NCBI GenBank assembly: GCA_950106755.1
Contig: OX467083.1
Coordinates: 26,593,029 to 26,657,028, forward strand
DNA: 64,000 nt
DNA from: Climacium dendroides
Taxonomy: Eukaryota > Streptophyta > Bryopsida > Hypnales > Climaciaceae
Direction of reading: 5' to 3'
Below, piece by piece: positions 58,531 to 64,000 of this stretch; the stretch's first letter is position 1; each line of letters opens with the position of its first letter. The notes beneath the pieces were generated by a model. That model saw only the letters and a list, made by a program, of their open reading frames with translations, did no database searches and was not told where the DNA came from. The translations under genes were made by a program, and so were the position numbers.

Positions 58531-61500
58531 GCTTGGGTGTCTAGTCTAAACTTCAGATAGAAGTGACATATGGGACCGAGGTAACCCATTTTTGAGCATT
58601 CCTATTTTTCACACCAAGGGTTGGTTGCAATTATATTGAAAATTTTGTAGCCAATCATCATGCACCACATCTGTATCAGGAATTGTGCCATAATTTAGCA
58701 CTCCTCATCTCTCCCTGTATGGAAAGAGAGTGGCCTACATTGCCAAAATGGAAGGGGAATCAAGAATGGATTGCCTCCTACAATTTTGTAAGATTTGTGA
58801 ATTTTGTGGCCAACAGACATGAGCACTTTCATCACAACTACTATTGTACATTCTTTAACTTCTTCACACTATTTTCTCAACATTTTATACTACTTTCTTT
58901 AATCACTAAATAAGGCAATTTGAATTTCCATCATATAATTACATTGTGGTATTACTTATAAAAATCCACAATGTATAAAGCTTACTTATAATTCGGTTCT
59001 TCCAACTAGTGTTTGGAAATTTTTTGGAGCTACCTTGGTTCATTTCTTCCATCCATGGAAGTGGATTGTTTTTTCTTCAATGGTAACCGGTTGCATCCTC
59101 TCAATTGGAAAATGTTTAGGTTTATTTCTTGCACTATTAAGTTTTCACTAGCTTAATTTCTCCAAATTGAAATTGCTAAAATCCTCCAATATTGATTAAA
59201 AAAAACTCTTAAATCCAAAATATTAGTTCATACTAGTGGAGGTAGAGGAGCTTGACAATGACAAAAGGTAAAGAGAATCCTAGCTTGCTACACAAGTGCA
59301 ATGACCAACCAACCAACGCCTCTAATATCCCCCTTCCTAATGTTGATACCTTGTTTACTCCCAATATCACCTTCATTCCTCTTAGATATCAATTGCTACT
59401 TATTATCCTACAACATTTGGAAGTCACTAAAATGAAAGAAAGCAGCTAAAATATCCTAAATTTTTTTGGGTGCATTGGTTGATTTCCGGCCCAACCAATT
59501 TCCTTCTGTAATGGCATCCTTTGTTTTCAAAATGCAAAAATAATTTTTTCCCAATTCCACTAGCTAACTTTGAACAAGCTATTATTTTTTCACAATCACT
59601 ACTTCAAACATAAACATACATTTTTGAGATTCTAGCCCCAAGTGGAAACTTTGTGAAAGACTTGAAGAACCAAAGGAAGATTAACCCCTAAAGGTCCAAA
59701 CACCATTTTTTGGCATTATAGATATTTTGGGCAGTTCATTACAAATGGAATTTTTATTTTTTTTCATTGAAGTTTTCACACAACAAGTAATCGAGGAGTA
59801 GCTTTAAGGCCCAACAATTTCCATAACTTTTGATAACATGGTTAAAAAGTTAGTACATGATTTGTATTTTTTTGTGAGGCCGGGAAAAAATCACTTTTTT
59901 AAGAAATAAAATTTTGAAATTGGTTCTCTAGATTTATATATAGGTGGAAAGCTTTGAATCATTCTGTTTTGATTATTGAGATGAAAGTTATTAGGATTTT
60001 TAGTTGTAGGTAGTTTGTGGGTAGTTATCAAATTCCTACTCTAAAATAAACTTTGAAGTTCTTTATTAACTCATTTTTCAATTTTTTTGAAAAAAAATAA
60101 AAACTTTGGGTGGAGATTGTTTAGTATAGCATTTCAACCGTTGGGATTGGCATTTTTCAATTCCATGAATGAATTCTTAACAATTTAGTATTTTGAATCA
60201 TTCTCAACTTCTTTGTACTTATTGTTTTTTTCCTGTATGTTGCACAATTCCGAATGATCCAAATTTTTTCAAGCATGTAGCCAACTTGCCTTGAAGAATG
60301 AATTTAAAAACGCACCACCATTTTGGACATTTTTTCATACAAATGTGACCTTGTGAAGTACAATTGCCTAATTTTGGGCAAGGTAAAAAAAAGGATTTTT
60401 GTCATTTCAAATGCTAATATCTTGCAATCTATATAGTGAAAATTTCTGAAATTTTTTCCACATCTTCTCAAACTAGCATAATATAAGATCCTACAATTAA
60501 ATGTGTATAAAAATATTTTTTTTCCTAAAATTTGGTACTTGTACTAGAAATGACAGTTTTGGAGTGATTTGGGTGAAAACATAGTCAAAATCCTTTACAA
60601 GTTAAAATTGGACTTTAACCCTTAAATGTCAACAAGGATGTTTGGCATCCAATGGATGACAAAGAATCCTTCCAATAGAATAGAAGTGCAACTATTCATC
60701 CTCAAAATTTCTTATGAAAAGGGGAAATCTTCTACTTTGACTTCCAATGGGTGCTTTTGCAATTTTGTAAACGAATGATTCACGATAACCAAAGGGGTGA
60801 TTTCCATGGTCAACAGTCCGTCCTTTTAAGGGTCAAAAAGATGTTAAAGTACGGATGTTAAAGTAACTAGAAGTAAGAAGTCAAAGCCCCATGCAACACT
60901 ACTACTTGAAAACTCTACAAAAGTGAGCATAGAAAGCAAAAGAATTCAGTTGTGTAGTGCTCAACGAAGCAAATCCTGATGAGGAATTTCAGTACCGTAC
61001 TGGCCTGAAAGCCCCTCTGGCTGTGCACTTGAACTCAGATAGTCAGGAGGTACCTCACCTTACGTGAAAAGGAACAGAGAAAACATGACTGACTGAAGCT
61101 CCCCGTTCTGCCAAATTGAAGTGGTCGACTGAAACTCTTCAATTAAAGCAGGGTCAGAAGTCAGAACTGCTGTAACGTAGAGAGTGACAATAAAAGAGGC
61201 TCACAACAGAGAGTACCAGAAATCAATTGGCACAAAAAGTTGCACAAGTGTCAAAGAAACAGCAAGTGCACGGAGGCACCTGAAATACTTCATTTGATAT
61301 GGTCTCTTTAGACCTTAAAATAATCAGAATACAGTGTATTTTACAGGATATGTAACTAGGAACAAATCGACCATTAGTCAGCCCGGAGCCTCACCATTCA
61401 TGAAGACGTTTGATATTAAGAACCGATCACAAAAAAGGGCACTACCACACCTGAACTTCACCCCACTGCGTATGATATCTACCACCTTCTCAGAAATGAA

Positions 61501-61599
61501 TGTCACTATTGTCACAAGAAGCATCCTTCCTGCTAACCTGAATGGATTACCCCAAACCCGTACTTATTGTTGAAAATCATCAGCTTTTTGGCTTATTAT
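58531..61599. other. AT-rich repeat block before the RING ligase gene
   Basis: No gene seen. About 59,530-59,610 resembles 150-240, and about 59,930-60,580 resembles 11,300-11,930 (dispersed repeat of unknown class). From about 61,000 the sequence is less AT-rich and likely contains the 3' UTR of the minus-strand ligase gene. Confidence 0.5.
60615..60836. mobile_element. TTAACCCTTAA-terminated repeat, 222-bp copy
   Basis: The left end is TTAACCCTTAAATGTC. The right end, inverted, is TTGACCCTTAAAAGGACGG. The interior carries the family text 'caatggatgacaaagaatc', 'actattcatcctcaaaat' and 'gacttccaatgggtgctttt'. It is the shortest copy with both ends recognisable. See also 14,237-14,628. Confidence 0.65.
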
Positions 61600-64000
61600 T
61601 CACCCGTGGCTAGGGCCAGTTTCATCAGTGATCTTGCCACTCTCATCAATTGGGCAATTTTTAGGCGCCAACTGTGACTGTGAACTACTGGACTCCACAG
61701 CATCATTTGAGTCAGTCTTCGTATTATTGAGTTCCACGCCATTCTTGGGCACTTTGATCTCTAATAAACGTTCAACTGGCGTCCGACAAATGGGGCAACG
61801 ATTGGTTTGGTATCTTAACAACTTGGCGCATTCACTGCACATGCACTGTGACCCAGAAATAGCAAATGCGTTAGTAGAATACAAATGAACCCTTGACGAA
61901 TATGTGGCAAGGCTGAGCTATAAACAATCCCTGAATCAAAGTTGATGTGATGTGCGAGGCTTCAACCCTCACATGCCTAATGATCCAAAGCGACCGCTTC
62001 CATATCAACAGGGATTGTAGATCATTTAAGAAGGTATCAATAGAAAGAGAGATCATGCCCTACATTTTTGAACAAGAAAAATCTCTTCTAGAACTTCCTA
62101 TAATCAAATTTTAGCTCACAAAGTGGATTATTATAATTTTTAGGTCGTTTGAGCACTTCGGGGTGAAAAGAATAATATACACAGGTCGAACCAAAGCGGA
62201 AAAGATGGAAGCGAAGAGCCACAAGAAAACTGAAGCCATCATAAAATTATCTTAAAAGAACAAGAATAACGGTTGACCAACCCAACCGAAACGTAGAAAC
62301 TCTCAAACAAGCGAGACCAGAATTCAATATAGCTCCACTTAATGCAGAAACATACGAGAAAAGTGCACCATATAGACAGAGAGTGCATACCCTAAAATAT
62401 AGTACCAGCAGAATAATTTTGAGAAAGACCACTATCAATGACAAAACAATGTATTTTTTGTTCAATTGCACACCCAAAACAAATAGTCTTACCATGTGTC
62501 GACAAGGTAGAACAGTGGTATCCCGAGGCTCAGACATACACACGACGCATTCTTTGCCAGCGTCAGTTCCGTCAAAGTTGCCCCCACCTCCACTGTTCTC
62601 GATTCCATATATTTCCTGGAGCTCATATCTGACACCCTCAACCCAAATGATTTGCTTCACCACCCGTACTTGGTACGTTTCATCGTCCTTCTTCTCAATG
62701 ACTGCCTGTGTGATCTGGGAGTGCACCCGTACTGGCAGAGCAGCTCCCAGGGGCTCCGCATCTCGTGGAGATTCATCAAGTGGGGGGGATTTGGGCACCG
62801 TCTCCATCCGGATCAACAAAGGAAACACATTGTCTTCACCTCCTCTCGATAACTCTTCGTCTTCAAACAGAGCCAGCATCACACCTGTCCCCGGATCTTG
62901 CTTGAACTTCTGACCCAGCCCTTTCTCAAATTTGGTTCGCAGTGGTTCGTAAATGTGAGGCTTTGCTGGTGTCACACTGCAGTTTGCGCCCTCCTTTGCT
63001 AGGAAGAATACACATATGCTGCACATGAAATTAATGATCAGTGTCACAAGCAAAACTTGTATCATAGGAATTCATAAGAAAATTTGTACCATAAGAATAC
63101 AAGAATTCAAAAGGACTAGATGCGTTACAGCACGAGAATTGTGACCATAAGCCTACATAACATTCTAGTAATCAGTGCCTAAGAACTTGGGCCTTTAGCT
63201 AATCAATGGAGAATCAGGGTATCCAAGATTCAGTGATCCTTTGACATTGAAGCAAATCCACTAATATGCTGAGTTCAATAGTTGAAGGAAAGCTTTTTGA
63301 TATGTGATTCTAACTCGATATGGTTCAAGAGTTCCAGCCTTGGAATAAATCCCAAGTGGTTCTAAAGTTGAATACTGCAGGGGCAACATGACAGTTGACA
63401 TTACTAGTTCTCACATTATTTTTAGAGATCTAATTGACTTCAGTGTTACCTTGAAAAGAAGATCAGCCCAGCGCTGCTCAAGATTGTTATACACAATTGA
63501 ACCACGCGTTTTCAAAAAAAGACCAGTAGCCTAACATCAAGAAATTCGTGATCAATAACCCTAAAACGCGCAATATCATGAAACTAGGGTTCAAAGAAAA
63601 TTCTCATCACATAAAGAAGAATTTCCCAACCAAGATTTCGAAGCTCGTGTATTATTCCAGTGTTGTCCAAGCAGTTGGTGACCCAATAATTGCCAAACAC
63701 AAACGAAAATTCAACAAGAAAATGGAGAATGAGTTACTGACCTTCCGGCAACCGTGGCATCGAAAGTGAACGCCACGAGGTAATATCCCGGATTCTCCTC
63801 ATCTTTCTCCAGCCGCAGCGTGGCCTTCTTCAAATTCACGTCGTTCTGAATGGTATTGGCTTTCTGATTCTCCGCGACTTCCAATGTGCGGGCGGGCGGC
63901 GGAGGGGCATACGGTGGAGTCCTATACATTGGCGCCGGCGGCAGATTCATCACGTACTGCCCATTGTTTTGAATAATGTTGTGCGGGTAGTACTGAGGCG
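61600..64000 (-). CDS. LOG2/LUL-type RING E3 ubiquitin ligase (5' end beyond window)
   Basis: Visible exons: 64000-63742 (partial), 63018-62493 and 61845-61600, joined in phase. The N-terminal part seen is Pro-rich ([19 protein letters not shown]), then [20 protein letters not shown] opens the DAR2-like conserved domain. That domain continues [31 protein letters not shown] and [20 protein letters not shown]. The C3HC4 RING is [19 protein letters not shown] spliced to [20 protein letters not shown], followed by [13 protein letters not shown] and a Ser/Asp-rich tail. All RING ligands are present. The order matches plant LOG2 and LOG2-LIKE ligases, where LOG2 with GDU1 regulates amino-acid export and ABA/drought responses. 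The usual N-terminal myristoylation site lies outside the window. Function is by homology. Confidence 0.92.

Noticed and set aside
62383..62913. 176-codon plus-strand frame over the RING ligase exon
   Set aside because: Antisense shadow of exon 63018-62493, whose minus-strand product is clearly conserved.
62247..63065. Reading the whole 272-codon minus frame as one exon
   Set aside because: It runs past the GTAAGA donor after CRHM at 62,493 and before the GTGCAG acceptor at 63,019. The spliced model restores the C3HC4 RING and the domain continuity.
1..64000. CRISPR array, prophage, operon or integrated virus
   Set aside because: Tandem repeats lack the short-repeat/unique-spacer pattern, genes are intron-containing and plant-like, and no viral hallmark protein was seen.
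1..64000. tRNA or rRNA genes
   Set aside because: No tRNA-like A/B box arrangement or rRNA segment was noticed by eye. A tRNAscan-type search was not possible, so absence is not proven.

Overview
This window is nuclear DNA of a green plant. Six genes can be spliced by eye with GT-AG introns in consistent phase: a plastid-type sigma factor, a DUF985 cupin, a PRELI/MSF1 protein, a CaMK-group kinase, a mitochondrial thiamine-diphosphate-type carrier and a LOG2-like RING ligase. A plant mariner-like element and plant-style MITEs are also present. The AT-rich sequence, moderate introns (about 80-900 bp), roughly one gene per 10 kb, many small DNA-transposon derivatives, no visible LTR retroelement, and a CaMK-type kinase that I do not associate with flowering plants suggest a non-seed land plant, perhaps a moss. 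That placement is inference.

Layout. 1-4.2 kb holds degenerate AT-rich repeats and a minisatellite. 4.2-9.7 kb is a higher-complexity block with gene remnants, a Stowaway-like MITE and a large, diverged inverted duplication (arms about 5.15-6.96 kb and 7.9-9.3 kb). 9.7-15 kb is repeats, including a foldback of about 146 bp. 15.0-19.2 kb (minus) is the complete sigma-factor gene, with four 80-bp tandem repeats upstream. 21.9-23.4 kb (plus) is the cupin gene. 23.7-27.2 kb is AT-rich and shows no gene. 27.2-28.0 kb (minus) is the PRELI gene, with a probable 5' UTR reaching to about 29.6 kb. 30-31.6 kb has three TIR elements with matching target duplications. 32.5-35.4 kb is a full-length but inactivated mariner element with a foldback nested in its transposase. 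36.6-36.9 kb is a 361-bp foldback. 38.8-39.9 kb has two unrecognised small ORF models. 40.3-45.1 kb (minus) is the 10-exon kinase. 47.1-48.9 kb (plus) is a broken alpha-tubulin. 49.8-52.4 kb (minus) is the carrier. 52.7-61 kb is repeats. 61.6 kb to the window edge (minus) is the RING ligase, cut off at its 5' end.

The genes are unlinked housekeeping functions: plastid transcription, mitochondrial lipid and cofactor transport, signalling, and ubiquitylation. I see no operon, cluster, CRISPR, phage or virus, and no convincing evidence of a new multi-gene system. The most unusual features are the inverted duplication, the decayed tubulin, the mariner/Stowaway pair with related termini, the kinase's Glu-rich tail, and several long hairpins.
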